DNA of 64,000 nt from JABMMZ01 sp044357345 (GCA_044357345.1 JBIKPR010000003.1:26455-90454), one strand, 5' to 3'. Shown: positions 8,668 to 18,598, counted from the stretch's first letter. Notes: generated by a model from the letters alone, not told the origin. Translations and numbers: made by a program.

Positions 8668-9857
8668 TTTTTTTATTCACCGATAAGTTCCCATTTAAAG
8701 GCGGCGAACCGTTTTTAGAAACAGAGATTCATTATCTATCTCAGGCCTTTGACAAAGTAATTATCTACCCTTCCACTGGGCATGGGACAGAAATGTTAAG
8801 CATTCCACCTAATGTAGAAATAAGAGAATTTAAACTTAACCATCCTGTTTATTTAAGAAAATTAATGTTAAGATATTGGATGGTATTTCTAAAATGGTTT
8901 GTATCAGAATTTATCAAATCTCCGCATCGAATAAAATACATTACAGAATTCAATTGGAATTTTAAGCGACTTGCAGGGTTGTTAAATAATGCAGTTTTAA
9001 TTAAAAAAGAGTTCTCGGGAACCTCCGCCCTATTATACTCATATTGGTTTAACGACTGGGCTTCTATACTAACAATAGCAAAGCAAATGGGAATGAAGGG
9101 AGAATTAGTATGTAGAACCCATGGATTTGATTTTGACGAACAGCAACAAGGCAGGGGTTACCACCCTTTTCGTTATGTTGAATTACCTTTTTTCAAAAAA
9201 GTACTGCAAGTATCTCAATATGGACAAACATACATTCAAAAACGTTTCCCAAATTCATCAAACATTCAAGTTTCTAAATTAGGTGTAATTGAGAAGGGAA
9301 ACAATCCTACTTCCAATAACAAAGTTTATCAAATCGTTTCATGCTCTAATTTTGTTCCACTCAAAAGAGTTCAATTGATAGTTGAAATATTAGCCAATTT
9401 AAATATCCAATTTTATTGGACTCATTTTGGTAGTGGCGAAGGAATGATAGAATTAATACATAAGGCAGAAGGAATATTAAAAGAAGATGCTTTTACATTT
9501 AAAGGATATGTTGTCAACGCAGAATTAATGCAATGGTATGAATATAATCATGTCGATTTATTTGTTAATGTAAGTAGTTTAGAGGGTTTGCCAGTAAGTT
9601 TAATGGAAGCTATCAGTTTTGGAATACCAGTTTTGGGTTGTAGTATTTGTGGTGTTCCTGAAATAGTAAATAAGCAAACTGGTGTTTTATTGGATTTGGA
9701 TTTTGAACCTGCTCAAGCGGCCAACAAGATCGAAGAATTTTTAGAGTTAAATTCAAGAGATGAGACCTTTAGAAAAGGGGTGAAAGAATTTTGGAAAGAG
9801 AATTTTGATGCAGATAAAAATTATGGTGACTTTATGGAAGTATTAAAAGCAATTTAA
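8655..9857 (+). CDS. GT4-family glycosyltransferase
   Basis: A 400-residue GT-B glycosyltransferase. The N terminus (KIVFLFTDKFPFKGGEPF) is the acceptor-side glycine loop; the C-terminal half carries the donor-binding signature NVSSLEGLPVSLMEA, with the glutamate pair that holds the sugar nucleotide, and a GVPEIVN stretch. It transfers a sugar to a lipid-linked growing repeat unit at the cytoplasmic membrane face; donor and acceptor are not readable. It is a paralogue of the gene at 36.2 kb, which has the same length and matches along its whole length, including the N-terminal FPFKGGE/YPYGDGE motif and the C-terminal VKxFWKxNF motif. Confidence 0.88.
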   Translation: MGKIVFLFTDKFPFKGGEPFLETEIHYLSQAFDKVIIYPSTGHGTEMLSIPPNVEIREFKLNHPVYLRKLMLRYWMVFLKWFVSEFIKSPHRIKYITEFNWNFKRLAGLLNNAVLIKKEFSGTSALLYSYWFNDWASILTIAKQMGMKGELVCRTHGFDFDEQQQGRGYHPFRYVELPFFKKVLQVSQYGQTYIQKRFPNSSNIQVSKLGVIEKGNNPTSNNKVYQIVSCSNFVPLKRVQLIVEILANLNIQFYWTHFGSGEGMIELIHKAEGILKEDAFTFKGYVVNAELMQWYEYNHVDLFVNVSSLEGLPVSLMEAISFGIPVLGCSICGVPEIVNKQTGVLLDLDFEPAQAANKIEEFLELNSRDETFRKGVKEFWKENFDADKNYGDFMEVLKAI

Positions 9858-10973
9858 ATGAACTTTAATTCAACTTTAAATTACATTACGCCTTCTGCCT
9901 CCATGTCAAAGGGTTTAACCGAGGTGGAAGTTTTTGCAAATTTAGCCGTTGGCAGTCCAGATATTTTACCTCCAACAGAAATCAATACACTTTGTTTGGA
10001 ATATTGCAAAAACCCTAATTTTGCTTACGGACAAACCAAAGGCTCCACCAAAGCATTGACTAATTTACATAAGTTGGTTTTCAACAGCAATCCTAGCATA
10101 AATCCAAGCACACAAATAAGCTTATGCAATGGTGCTAAGTTTGGGGTTTATTTAACCCTAAAAACTATTTGTAATCCAGATGATCACGTTATGTTGTTGC
10201 AGCCTTATTGGCTAAGCTACCCAGATATTTGCAAAAGTCTTGGTTTGCGTTGGTCTGGATTTGAATACGACTTTAATTTAAATAACTATCATATTGAGAA
10301 CTTAAAGAAATGCTTGCTATCATCAAATTCAAAAGTTTTAATGCTCAATAATCCGAACAACCCATCGGGGAAATTATTATCACCTGATTTTATAAGCGAA
10401 ATCATTGGCTTTTGTGAGAATCTTGGAATTTGGGTAATTTTAGACGAGGTATATAAAGATCTTAATTTTGCTAAGCAAAATAATTTGCATGAAAATTTGA
10501 ATGCTTCGAACCTAATAAGGATAGGTTCTTTGTCAAAATCTATGGCATTGGCAGGAATGCGTATTGGATATGTGCAAGGAAGTGAAGACTTTGTTTCTAA
10601 CTTCAATTTGTTTAACCAACATATAAGTACCTGCATCAATAGTTTATCCATGTTTTTAATGGAAAATATGAGCAGAGATTGCTATGACTCCTTTTCGAAA
10701 TATTGTGCAGAAACATATAAAGATCGCTATGAAACCGCAAAAGTCATTTTAAAAAGTAAGGGATATTCATTTTTGGAAAGCGAGTCTTCATTTTACCTCT
10801 TAGTTAAAGTGACACCTCATTATCAAGACATCGAAAGTGCTATAAAAGCTCTGGAACAAAAGGGCATTATCGTCACCCAAGGCGCTCATTATGGTGAACA
10901 ATTTAAAGATTATTTCAGGGTATGTTTAACCTTGCCAAAAGCAAAACTTGAAGAAACTTTGAGTTTGTTTTAA
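9858..10973 (+). CDS. class I/II PLP-dependent aminotransferase
   Basis: A 371-residue fold-type I aminotransferase of the aspartate-aminotransferase superfamily. Hallmarks are the NNPNNPSGKLL segment, the PLP aspartate in ILDEVYKDLNF, the Schiff-base Lys227 in GSLSKSMALAG, and a C-terminal FRVCL motif whose Arg binds the substrate carboxylate. Such enzymes make or consume amino acids rather than sugars. Together with the ATP-grasp ligase and the two glutamine-dependent enzymes nearby this suggests that an amino acid is produced for attachment to the glycan, which is inference. The ATG is immediately after the previous stop. Confidence 0.88.
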   Translation: MNFNSTLNYITPSASMSKGLTEVEVFANLAVGSPDILPPTEINTLCLEYCKNPNFAYGQTKGSTKALTNLHKLVFNSNPSINPSTQISLCNGAKFGVYLTLKTICNPDDHVMLLQPYWLSYPDICKSLGLRWSGFEYDFNLNNYHIENLKKCLLSSNSKVLMLNNPNNPSGKLLSPDFISEIIGFCENLGIWVILDEVYKDLNFAKQNNLHENLNASNLIRIGSLSKSMALAGMRIGYVQGSEDFVSNFNLFNQHISTCINSLSMFLMENMSRDCYDSFSKYCAETYKDRYETAKVILKSKGYSFLESESSFYLLVKVTPHYQDIESAIKALEQKGIIVTQGAHYGEQFKDYFRVCLTLPKAKLEETLSLF

Positions 10974-11149
10974 ATAACACTAACAGACCATTAAAGACAA
11001 GATAAGAAATCTTATATAATTTCCTTTGCAATTTAATCTTCTATTGTTTAGACTATCACATCAAATTCTAAAATGAAAAGGTAAAAACCTTCCAAAACCT
11101 ATATAAATAATCAACTCTTAAAGTATACATTTAAACAAATAAATACAAA

Positions 11150-13039
11150 ATGTGCGGTATCTCTGGAATATATAACCTTAACAACACCCCCGTTTCATTA
11201 GAAACATTAAAAAGATTCACCGACTCAATGGTGCATCGCGGTCCCGATGGGGCAGGTTATGAATTGTTTGACAATGAAACACTTGGTTTGGGTCAGCGTC
11301 GTTTGTCAATTCTAGATTTATCTGAAAATGGAAAGCAACCTATGTCATACGCTGAGGGGCGTTTTTGGATAACCTACAATGGGGAAATTTTTAATTTTAT
11401 AGATGTAAGAGTTGAACTACAAGGATTGGGTCATACCTTCAAATCAGACACAGATACAGAAGTAATTCTAGTTGCTTATGCAGAATGGGGTAAAGCTTGC
11501 TTAGATAAATTCAATGGCATGTGGGCTTTTGCTATATGGGATGAACAAGAAAAAACATTATTTCTAGCTCGAGACAGATTTGGGATAAAACCATTGTATT
11601 ACACACACCAAGCAAATAACTTTTTTGCTTTTGCTTCCGAAACAAGAGCATTTAAGTTTTTAGATGGATTTAAAAGAGAATTCGATGACGAATTACTCAG
11701 ACTAAATCAAAAAGATTCTTATGCACTTGAAGGTTTAGGATACACACCTTTCAAAGATATTCTGCAGATCTTGCCGGGGCATTATCTGTATGTTACCAAA
11801 GAAAATGAAACCATTGAACAAAAACGTTGGTGGCACATAGATGACCATTTGCACAAAGAAATACCTAAAACATTTGAAGCACAAGCTGAGAAGTTTTATG
11901 AATTGTTCAGAGATGCATGCCGAATCAGGTTGGTGAGTGATGTTCCTGTAGCTACAGCTTTAAGTGGAGGATTGGATTCTTCTTCGGTATACAGCGTCGT
12001 TTATGACATTCTTCAAACAGAAAGTTTAGGCAGAGTAAACAAAGATTCCCAAAGGGCCTTTTCTGCCATTTTTCCTGGCCTGCCTCAAAATGAAAAAGAA
12101 TACGCAGATGCCGCGGCTAAATTTGTAGGAGGCAATATAAATTATATTGAAACTGATTTCTCGGATTTGGGTAAGCAAATAGAAATAGATACAGAATTGT
12201 GTGATTTTATTTCACCTTCGCCAATAACAGCAGTTTCTGCAGTTTATAAGGGAATGAGAGAGAATGGAATTACTGTATCAATGGATGGACATGGGGTAGA
12301 TGAGATGTTGTATGGCTACCGTGATATGGTTTATAATCTATTTAATAATAACCTATACAATAATTATCCCAAGCAAAGAGAAGAAATTAAAAAGGTTTTA
12401 GTTGAAACCTACCATCCTGATAATAGAAAAGCTTTAATGGATAGATTAGAAAAAAATATTCAACAAGAGTCTGGACTTTTATCGGCTAGTAAAAGATTTG
12501 TCAAAGGGGTAGCACGTAAAATGTTTAAACCGGAAACCGATTTAATGCTTGGCTATTTGCCTTTTAAAATGCCAAAACCATTAGGAGAACCCTATGATTT
12601 TAGCCATAAACCGTTTGAAGAGCGAATGGTTTACCATGAGTTTTTTGAACATTGTTTGCCAGCATTATTAAGAAATTTTGATCGAGCATCCATGATGAAC
12701 AGTGTTGAAATTCGTATGCCATTTATGGATTGGCGTTTGGTAACTTATGTATTCTCTTTGCCTACAAGTACTAAAATAGGTCTAGGTTTTACAAAATTGT
12801 TGCTAAGAGAAGCCATGAAAGACAAAATGGATGAAACCGTAAGAACAAGAACATTCAAGGTTGGCATAGGAAGTCCAGTGGAATTTTGGTTTAATGGGGC
12901 ATTAAAAGAGTGGGTACTTGACACTGTAAAAGAACAAAAACAAAAGGATGAACTAATTCTTGCTTATAAATCAGGTGGGGCAGATGCCAATTTAGTTCGA
13001 GATACTTGGTTGAATGTCAACATAAATTTAATGAAATAA
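11150..13039 (+). CDS. asnB: asparagine synthase (glutamine-hydrolysing)
   Basis: A 629-residue protein with both AsnB domains. The class II glutaminase begins with the nucleophile Cys2 (MCGISGIYN) and shows HRGPDG and GEIFNF motifs. The synthetase domain carries the PP-loop SGGLDSS near residue 271 and a DGHGVDEMLYGY motif. In surface-polysaccharide loci AsnB-like enzymes amidate uronic acids or amino-acid decorations instead of making free asparagine; both are possible here. It is preceded by a 176-base gap and probably begins a new transcript. A badly decayed second copy of its 3' third lies at 21.6 kb. Confidence 0.9.
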   Translation: MCGISGIYNLNNTPVSLETLKRFTDSMVHRGPDGAGYELFDNETLGLGQRRLSILDLSENGKQPMSYAEGRFWITYNGEIFNFIDVRVELQGLGHTFKSDTDTEVILVAYAEWGKACLDKFNGMWAFAIWDEQEKTLFLARDRFGIKPLYYTHQANNFFAFASETRAFKFLDGFKREFDDELLRLNQKDSYALEGLGYTPFKDILQILPGHYLYVTKENETIEQKRWWHIDDHLHKEIPKTFEAQAEKFYELFRDACRIRLVSDVPVATALSGGLDSSSVYSVVYDILQTESLGRVNKDSQRAFSAIFPGLPQNEKEYADAAAKFVGGNINYIETDFSDLGKQIEIDTELCDFISPSPITAVSAVYKGMRENGITVSMDGHGVDEMLYGYRDMVYNLFNNNLYNNYPKQREEIKKVLVETYHPDNRKALMDRLEKNIQQESGLLSASKRFVKGVARKMFKPETDLMLGYLPFKMPKPLGEPYDFSHKPFEERMVYHEFFEHCLPALLRNFDRASMMNSVEIRMPFMDWRLVTYVFSLPTSTKIGLGFTKLLLREAMKDKMDETVRTRTFKVGIGSPVEFWFNGALKEWVLDTVKEQKQKDELILAYKSGGADANLVRDTWLNVNINLMK

Positions 13040-13092
13040 GTGTTTGGGAGAAACTTATTTAATGATATTATTGTAATCTAAATATAAAAAAA

Positions 13093-14919
13093 ATGTGTGG
13101 AATCTTTGGCATTATAGCTCAAAAAAATGTAGATAAGTATGATTTAAATCAATTAGCAATTCATTCACAAAATAGAGGAAAAGATTCGAGTGGATTAATA
13201 TATTTGAAAAAACATCAATACCAGATAATTCGAGCGGATTATAGTATTGAAAAATTGATTAACATAGTCAAACCCTATGATTCGACCATTGTATTAGGCC
13301 ATAGTAGACTTATAACAAATGGATTGTCAGATAATCAACCTGTAATTAGAGATAATATTTTTGTTTTACACAATGGAATTATTGTAAATGAAGGTGAAAT
13401 ATGGGAAAACTTATCCGTTGAAAGAAAGTATAAGATAGATTCAGAAGTTATAAATGCTATTACAATTGAACATTTAAATCAAAATAAACCAATTGAGCAG
13501 CTGGCGGAAGTGATTCTAGAAAAATGCAAAGGGGTTGTATCTTGTGCATTAGTAATTCAGAGTCTAGGTAAGTTAATATTGTTTTCAAATAATGGCAGCT
13601 TATATACCGGTAGTAAAGGCAATGCCATTTATTTTGCATCTGAAAAATATCCGCTAAATAAAGTAGGTTGCTATCAAGTTACCCAGATTAATGGGTCATT
13701 TCAAATGATTGACATACCTATACCAAATGATTTAAATTACAATTTGAAGGATATAATAGGTAGAAAAGAAAATCTAATACCTGAATTTATTTTTGACAAA
13801 ACACAGGCATCTTTACTTGAATATAAAACACATAAAATTAAAAGATGTACGAAGTGTATTTTGCCTGAAACAATGCCTTTTATAAGATTTGATGAGTTTG
13901 GGGTTTGCAATTATTGTCATAATTATAAACCACGAAATAATCCAAAACCCAAAGAAGAGTTATTTAAATTGGTAGAGCCCTACAGGAAAAAAGAGGGATT
14001 GGAATGTATAGTTCCTTTTTCTGGTGGAAGAGACAGTTGTTATGGATTGCTTTTAGTAGCAAAGGAATTAGGATTAAGAGCTGTAACCTATACTTATGAT
14101 TGGGGAATGGTTACGGACTTAGGAAGGAGAAACATCAGTAGAATGTGTGGCGAACTAGGGGTAGAAAATATCATTATAGCCGCTGATATTTCAAAAAAAA
14201 GAAAAAATATTCGAATGAATTTAGAAGCATGGCTAAAGGCGCCTCATCTAGGAATGATGGCAATTTTAACTGCTGGTGATAAGCATTTTTTCCAACATAT
14301 TGACGATGTAAAGAAGCAAACTGGTGTTGAATTAAATCTTTGGGGTTTTAATCCTATGGAGACCACTTTTTTTAAAACTGGCTTTTTGGGGATTAAACCA
14401 GATTTTGAGGAAGAAAGAACATATAGCACAGGAGCAATGAAACAGTGGCATTATCACTTAAAGCGTTTCCGCGTCATGATGGATAGTCCGGGTTATTTTA
14501 ATTCGTCACTTTGGGACACTTTATCTGGGGAGTATTATAGAAGTATTGTAAAGAAATTAGACTATTACCACATATTCGATTATTGGCGTTGGGAAGAAGA
14601 TGTTATCAATGCAACATTAGTAAATGATTATGGATGGGAATTAGCGCCAGATACTAACACAACATGGCGAATAGGAGATGGAACTGCTGCGTTTTATAAT
14701 TATGTGTATTATACTGTTGCAGGTTTTTCAGAACACGATACATTTAGAAGTAACCAAATTAGAGAGGGGCAAATTACAAGAGAGAGGGCTCTAGAGTTGG
14801 TGGAAGATGAAAACCAACCAAGGTATCAAAATATCCGATGGTATTTAGATACCTTAGGTATAGATTTTGAAAGCGTTATTAAAATTGTAAATGCCATACC
14901 AAAATTGTATGAAAAATAG
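13093..14919 (+). CDS. fused class II glutaminase + WbpG/PseA-like N-acetyl sugar amidotransferase
   Basis: A 608-residue two-domain protein. Residues 1 to about 230 form a class II glutamine amidotransferase domain with nucleophile Cys2 (MCGIFGI) and an LHNGIIVNEGE motif. From about residue 250 it matches the N-acetyl sugar amidotransferase (WbpG/PseA/LegG) family: a Cys-x-x-Cys pair at 252/255 (CTKCILPET), a second pair in CNYCHNY, and a PP-loop SGGRDSCYG near residue 310 that adenylates the substrate. WbpG-type enzymes convert an N-acetyl group to an acetamidino group and normally get ammonia from a separate class I HisH-type glutaminase. Here the ammonia source is fused and of a different class. 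It follows asnB by 53 bases. Confidence 0.82.
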   Translation: MCGIFGIIAQKNVDKYDLNQLAIHSQNRGKDSSGLIYLKKHQYQIIRADYSIEKLINIVKPYDSTIVLGHSRLITNGLSDNQPVIRDNIFVLHNGIIVNEGEIWENLSVERKYKIDSEVINAITIEHLNQNKPIEQLAEVILEKCKGVVSCALVIQSLGKLILFSNNGSLYTGSKGNAIYFASEKYPLNKVGCYQVTQINGSFQMIDIPIPNDLNYNLKDIIGRKENLIPEFIFDKTQASLLEYKTHKIKRCTKCILPETMPFIRFDEFGVCNYCHNYKPRNNPKPKEELFKLVEPYRKKEGLECIVPFSGGRDSCYGLLLVAKELGLRAVTYTYDWGMVTDLGRRNISRMCGELGVENIIIAADISKKRKNIRMNLEAWLKAPHLGMMAILTAGDKHFFQHIDDVKKQTGVELNLWGFNPMETTFFKTGFLGIKPDFEEERTYSTGAMKQWHYHLKRFRVMMDSPGYFNSSLWDTLSGEYYRSIVKKLDYYHIFDYWRWEEDVINATLVNDYGWELAPDTNTTWRIGDGTAAFYNYVYYTVAGFSEHDTFRSNQIREGQITRERALELVEDENQPRYQNIRWYLDTLGIDFESVIKIVNAIPKLYEK

Positions 14920-14943
14920 CAGTGTAACTTGGAAGTTATTAGT

Positions 14944-16158
14944 TTGAAAATTACAATTGTTACATATACTTTTCCTCCATCAAATGAAATAGGAGGAAGA
15001 AGATGGGCTAAATTAAGTCAGTATTTATCTAAACTAGGTCACGATGTTGGAGTAATTTGTTCAGATTATGGAGTAGATAATAAATGGTATGATTCTGATT
15101 TCAAAGATATTGATATTAATACATTACCAAAAAATTACCCTGATTGGTTAAATGGAATTAATTTAACTTTTAAGCAAAAGTGTTTTTATCATTTAACAAT
15201 TTTAGCAAGCAGATTATTTAGTAAAAATAACATATTTGATAAAAGTATTGCTTGGGAAACCCCCTTGTTAGAAATCTTAGAAACAATATATAATAAGAAG
15301 GGGATTGATGTTCTTGTCATGACTGGTGGCCCTTTCTCTTTGTTGCATTATGGGACATTGTTTAAGGAAAAACACAAAGAGGTAAAGCTGGTATGTGATT
15401 TTAGGGACCAATGGACATGGGGTAGTCTTTATGGAATGGAAAATTTGCCAACTCGTCAAAAAAGCTATCAAGAATTTCAGGAAACTAGGGTAATGGAATT
15501 TGCTGATATTATTAGTTACTCGACACAAAGCATAGGTGATTATTTAATTAAAAAGTATCCACAATCCGCACAAAATTTATATTTATTACCACATGCTTTT
15601 GATCCTATTAAATTTTCAAAACTAGATGATACTGCTGATAGGTCTGGTTTTATTTATGGAGGCACAATATATGATGGTTTAGAACCTATATTCAATAAAT
15701 TATTAAAACTTTTAAATAAGGATAATTTTAATAATTTCAAGTGGGATATTTATACCAATCATTCTTACCCTTTGCTCCAAATAGAAAAAGCAAAGAGCAA
15801 AATTAAATTACTTCCTTTCATTCCGGAAGAAGATTTATTTGTTAAAATCAAAAATGCAAAAGCATATTTGGTTTTTTTCCCTGAAAGTGAAAAAGATATA
15901 ATCTCTACCAAGTTTTGTGAAATTATCTATACTCAGACTCCAATAATATATGTTGGCGAGGAGGGTGCAGTTTCGAAATTTATTAAGGAGAAAAAAGTTG
16001 GCATTCATATATTGCCGGAAAATATTGATAACGAATTGCCATTATACATCAATGGGGACGTCCCTGTTGATTTTAGTTTTTTTGATATAAATCAATTTTC
16101 ATTTCCTCTAGTTACAAAAGGGTTTTCAGATAAATTAGAAATAATAAATAGTCAATAG
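14944..16158 (+). CDS. GT4-like glycosyltransferase
   Basis: A 404-residue protein starting with a typical GT4 first strand and acceptor loop, KITIVTYTFPPSNEIGG-RW. The C-terminal half is donor-domain-like (LPFIPEEDLFVKIKNAKAYLVFFPES) but with a weak E(x7)E signature. It acts in assembly of the repeat unit at the cytoplasmic membrane; specificity is unknown. No ATG is available near the N terminus. The TTG at 14944 puts the methionine directly before the KITIV strand; a TTG at 14929 would add five residues. It follows the fused amidotransferase within 25 bases and is followed by an 800-base gap of remnants, so it likely ends an operon. Confidence 0.72.
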   Translation: MKITIVTYTFPPSNEIGGRRWAKLSQYLSKLGHDVGVICSDYGVDNKWYDSDFKDIDINTLPKNYPDWLNGINLTFKQKCFYHLTILASRLFSKNNIFDKSIAWETPLLEILETIYNKKGIDVLVMTGGPFSLLHYGTLFKEKHKEVKLVCDFRDQWTWGSLYGMENLPTRQKSYQEFQETRVMEFADIISYSTQSIGDYLIKKYPQSAQNLYLLPHAFDPIKFSKLDDTADRSGFIYGGTIYDGLEPIFNKLLKLLNKDNFNNFKWDIYTNHSYPLLQIEKAKSKIKLLPFIPEEDLFVKIKNAKAYLVFFPESEKDIISTKFCEIIYTQTPIIYVGEEGAVSKFIKEKKVGIHILPENIDNELPLYINGDVPVDFSFFDINQFSFPLVTKGFSDKLEIINSQ

Positions 16159-16588
16159 TTTAATATTGATAACGCCTAATTTATAAATTATTGGCATTTA
16201 TTTTTTACTTAAAACAATAAAATTAATTAAACTAACAAAGAATAAAAAAGCAAATCTTTTGTGAATGTATATGTGCTATAAAGATTGAGCTTAAGTTGTC
16301 TTAAGCCACCAAAAGGAAATTAAAAAATATGGAGTACCAAAATCTTTAAAAGAAGTATAGGCAGTCTGTTGATTTTTAAGTTTAACGTTAGCTTCTCAGG
16401 GTGAGTGCTAGATTCCTTAAGATCTATTAAAATGAATTCAATGGACTAGTAAGACAAAATAATCTAGGTATGAATTTTGAGTTGACAAATACGAATCTTT
16501 TTTATAAGCCATAAATTAACACACTAATCAAGATAAGTAAAATTCTGTGAACTAATTTGTAATCTATGAGAAAAAATAAAATAACAAA
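16159..16588. other. gene-free stretch, content unrecognised
   Basis: About 430 bases of AT-rich sequence with stops in all frames. Short coding-like islands are visible (for example a KYGVPKSLKE-like translation near 16.3 kb) but cannot be tied to a family. The last 30 bases resemble the leader directly upstream of the intact dehydrogenase at 22.2 kb, so at least this edge belongs to the duplicated block described in the next entry. No RNA gene or clear terminator was seen. Confidence 0.5.
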
Positions 16589-16739
16589 ATGAAAATAGGA
16601 ATATTAGGTTTAGGTTATGTTGGCATAGTAAATGTAGCCTGCTTATCAAAACAAGGGTATACTGTTTATTGTACAGATGTAAAAAAACAAAAAGTTACTG
16701 CTGTTAAAGAAGGCAAAAGTCCAATTTTAGAACCGCAAG
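16589..16739 (+). pseudogene. truncated 5' copy of the nucleotide-sugar dehydrogenase gene at 22175
   Basis: The first 151 bases of the dehydrogenase gene at 22175 are repeated here from its ATG, with only about four or five differences by eye. The copy then breaks off after codon 50 and runs directly into the 3' end of an IS3-family element. The remaining 375 codons are missing. The high identity suggests a recent duplication, or homogenisation between the two copies. The break falls at a GCAAG shared by both parents. Confidence 0.9.
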
Positions 16740-16859
16740 CAAAATTCTAATTTTAAAAGCAGGGAGGCTAGCCTGCCTGCTTTTAAAGAACCTTTAATAT
16801 TGAAGAATTAAATGAGAAACATTATCTTTGAATCCTGTACTAAAAAAGGGAGGGTTACA
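16735..16859 (+). mobile_element. solo right-end remnant of the IS3-family element found at 26087-27341
   Basis: This segment is nearly identical to bases 27217-27341 of the complete IS element. It contains the last codons of the transposase, the long palindrome (with one mismatch here), and the right terminal inverted repeat ending in GTTACA at 16859. The left 90 percent of the element is absent. It abuts the truncated dehydrogenase fragment through a shared GCAAG, indicating deletion by illegitimate recombination after an IS landed nearby. Confidence 0.88.
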
Positions 16860-16975
16860 GAGTCGTATTCATAGAACAAAAACATAAAAATTATAATCAC
16901 CCAAATTAAATGAGAAATTTTGCAAAAAAAATTTGAGGTGGAATAAAATGGTTGGCAACATTATACAAAATATAA

Positions 16976-18598
16976 GTGAATAAAATAGTATTATCAATTA
17001 GGAAATGTCCTTACGAATGGCTTTCAGCTGTCTTGTTGTTTGTATATTTCTTTCCAGTCATATTTATGCCCAATAAAGCTTTGTTTTTAATCCATGACAA
17101 TATGGATGGAACGATACCTTTATTGGTTTTTTTAGGTAATTCAGAGGCCTATTTTGCTTCAGGACAAACAATTGTAGATGGTGTGATGGGAGGAGTTCCA
17201 AGAGCTACTCTTCCATCTGCATGGAATTTTTTGAGTTTGAGTTTTTATATTTTTCCTCCATTATTTGCATATGTCTTTCACTATGCCATCCAACATCTTA
17301 TCGCTTTTTTTGGGATGAGGACTTTTATTCAATCATTTATTTCAAAAGATAAAAAAATACTGAACGGCGTTGCTCTCGCATTTGCTTTTTTACCATTTTT
17401 TCCTGGAGCAAGTATGACTGTTGCAGGATTGCCAATATTGGCATGGGCATTGGTTGGTATTTTTAAAAAACAAAATACAGTTTACCATTGGTTAATTGTA
17501 ATTTTATTTCCATTTTTTAGCTCTCTTCCAATTGGAAACATGTTTGGTTTTCCAACATTATTTTTACTTTCATTATTAGGTGTTTTTTACAATCATTGGA
17601 ATTTAAGTTTTAGAATTTTTTTACCATTTATAGTTCTAAGCATCTTCACTATTGTTTCAGAATACCAACTTATTGAACTAATCCTCTCTGGATTTGAGTC
17701 CAATAGAGTTTCTGAGATAGCCAGTCAAAGCAAACTTAATTTCAAAGGTGTTATTGGAACAACTATACTAGGTTTTCTGTTCGGTCATTATCACTTTCAT
17801 AGTTTACATATACTTGTATTTATTTCTGCATTCTTTTTAGGCATTTATCTTATTGTTAAAAGAAAATTGAATGATTTATTGTCAATATTAGTTGTGCCAT
17901 TTTTGATATTGTTCTTTTGTTTTATGACTATATACATTCCGTACAGCGGTATATTAGGAAATGTGCAAATCAATATTCGATTTTGGGCTATTTTTCCATT
18001 TCTATGGTATGGATTATTTGCTTTTGTCTTAAGAGTAATCAAAATTGGCCAAATAAGTAAATTATTAATCCTTTCTCAGGTATTATGGACAATGTTCTTG
18101 GTTTTTCCCAATGACTATTATGGATCAAAGGATGCCGAAAATGTATTTGCTCAAACCTTTATTAAGTCTAGCCAAAATGAGTATTCAACGTTTGAAAACT
18201 ATTATAAAATAGCCGATTTTACAAAGATTTCACAAAACTTCCCTGAGATTAAAAAAAGCAATATTGTTTGTTTGGGTTTTGTGCCCGGTATTGCATTGTT
18301 CAATGGTTATAAAACTTACGATGCTTATCTCAATATCTATCCATTGGAGAAATGGAAAAATTGGAAGACAATTAATAGTGAAGAATATAAACTTTCAAAG
18401 GAAATGGATTTCTTTTCTAATAAAGCTTTTTTATTTTCAAATGAACTAGAAAATGGCAATAAAATTACAACTGCGCTAAAGTGGAATTTAATTGAATTAA
18501 GAAAAGCCAATGTAAAATATATTATTTCAACTTTAAATGAAATACCAGGGTTTGAAAAATCGGCCCAGTTAGGTTCATTATCGATATATAAATTATAA
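16976..18598 (+). CDS. polytopic membrane protein (DUF6044-like), putative GT-C type
   Basis: A 540-residue protein with roughly ten to twelve hydrophobic segments in the first 400 residues and a soluble C-terminal tail. Near the N terminus are IHDNMDGTIP and VDGVMGGVPRATLP, loop motifs that recall the DUF6044 family of Bacteroidota surface-polysaccharide loci. The acidic first periplasmic loop is reminiscent of GT-C glycosyltransferases that use polyprenyl-phosphate sugars, a role that would fit the polyprenyl-phosphate glycosyltransferase directly downstream, but no function is proven. The start is GTG at 16976; no ATG lies nearby. It begins a new gene block after the remnant-filled gap. 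Confidence 0.65.
   Translation: MNKIVLSIRKCPYEWLSAVLLFVYFFPVIFMPNKALFLIHDNMDGTIPLLVFLGNSEAYFASGQTIVDGVMGGVPRATLPSAWNFLSLSFYIFPPLFAYVFHYAIQHLIAFFGMRTFIQSFISKDKKILNGVALAFAFLPFFPGASMTVAGLPILAWALVGIFKKQNTVYHWLIVILFPFFSSLPIGNMFGFPTLFLLSLLGVFYNHWNLSFRIFLPFIVLSIFTIVSEYQLIELILSGFESNRVSEIASQSKLNFKGVIGTTILGFLFGHYHFHSLHILVFISAFFLGIYLIVKRKLNDLLSILVVPFLILFFCFMTIYIPYSGILGNVQINIRFWAIFPFLWYGLFAFVLRVIKIGQISKLLILSQVLWTMFLVFPNDYYGSKDAENVFAQTFIKSSQNEYSTFENYYKIADFTKISQNFPEIKKSNIVCLGFVPGIALFNGYKTYDAYLNIYPLEKWKNWKTINSEEYKLSKEMDFFSNKAFLFSNELENGNKITTALKWNLIELRKANVKYIISTLNEIPGFEKSAQLGSLSIYKL

Noticed and set aside
10289..10651. 120-codon open frame on the minus strand inside the class I aminotransferase gene
   Set aside because: It lies opposite the conserved PLP-binding region and shows no domain or start signal, so it is a shadow of the real gene.
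16159..16588. Possible third decayed gene before the dehydrogenase fragment
   Set aside because: Short coding-like islands are present, but I could not align them to asnB, to the glycosyltransferases or to any family, so no identity is claimed.
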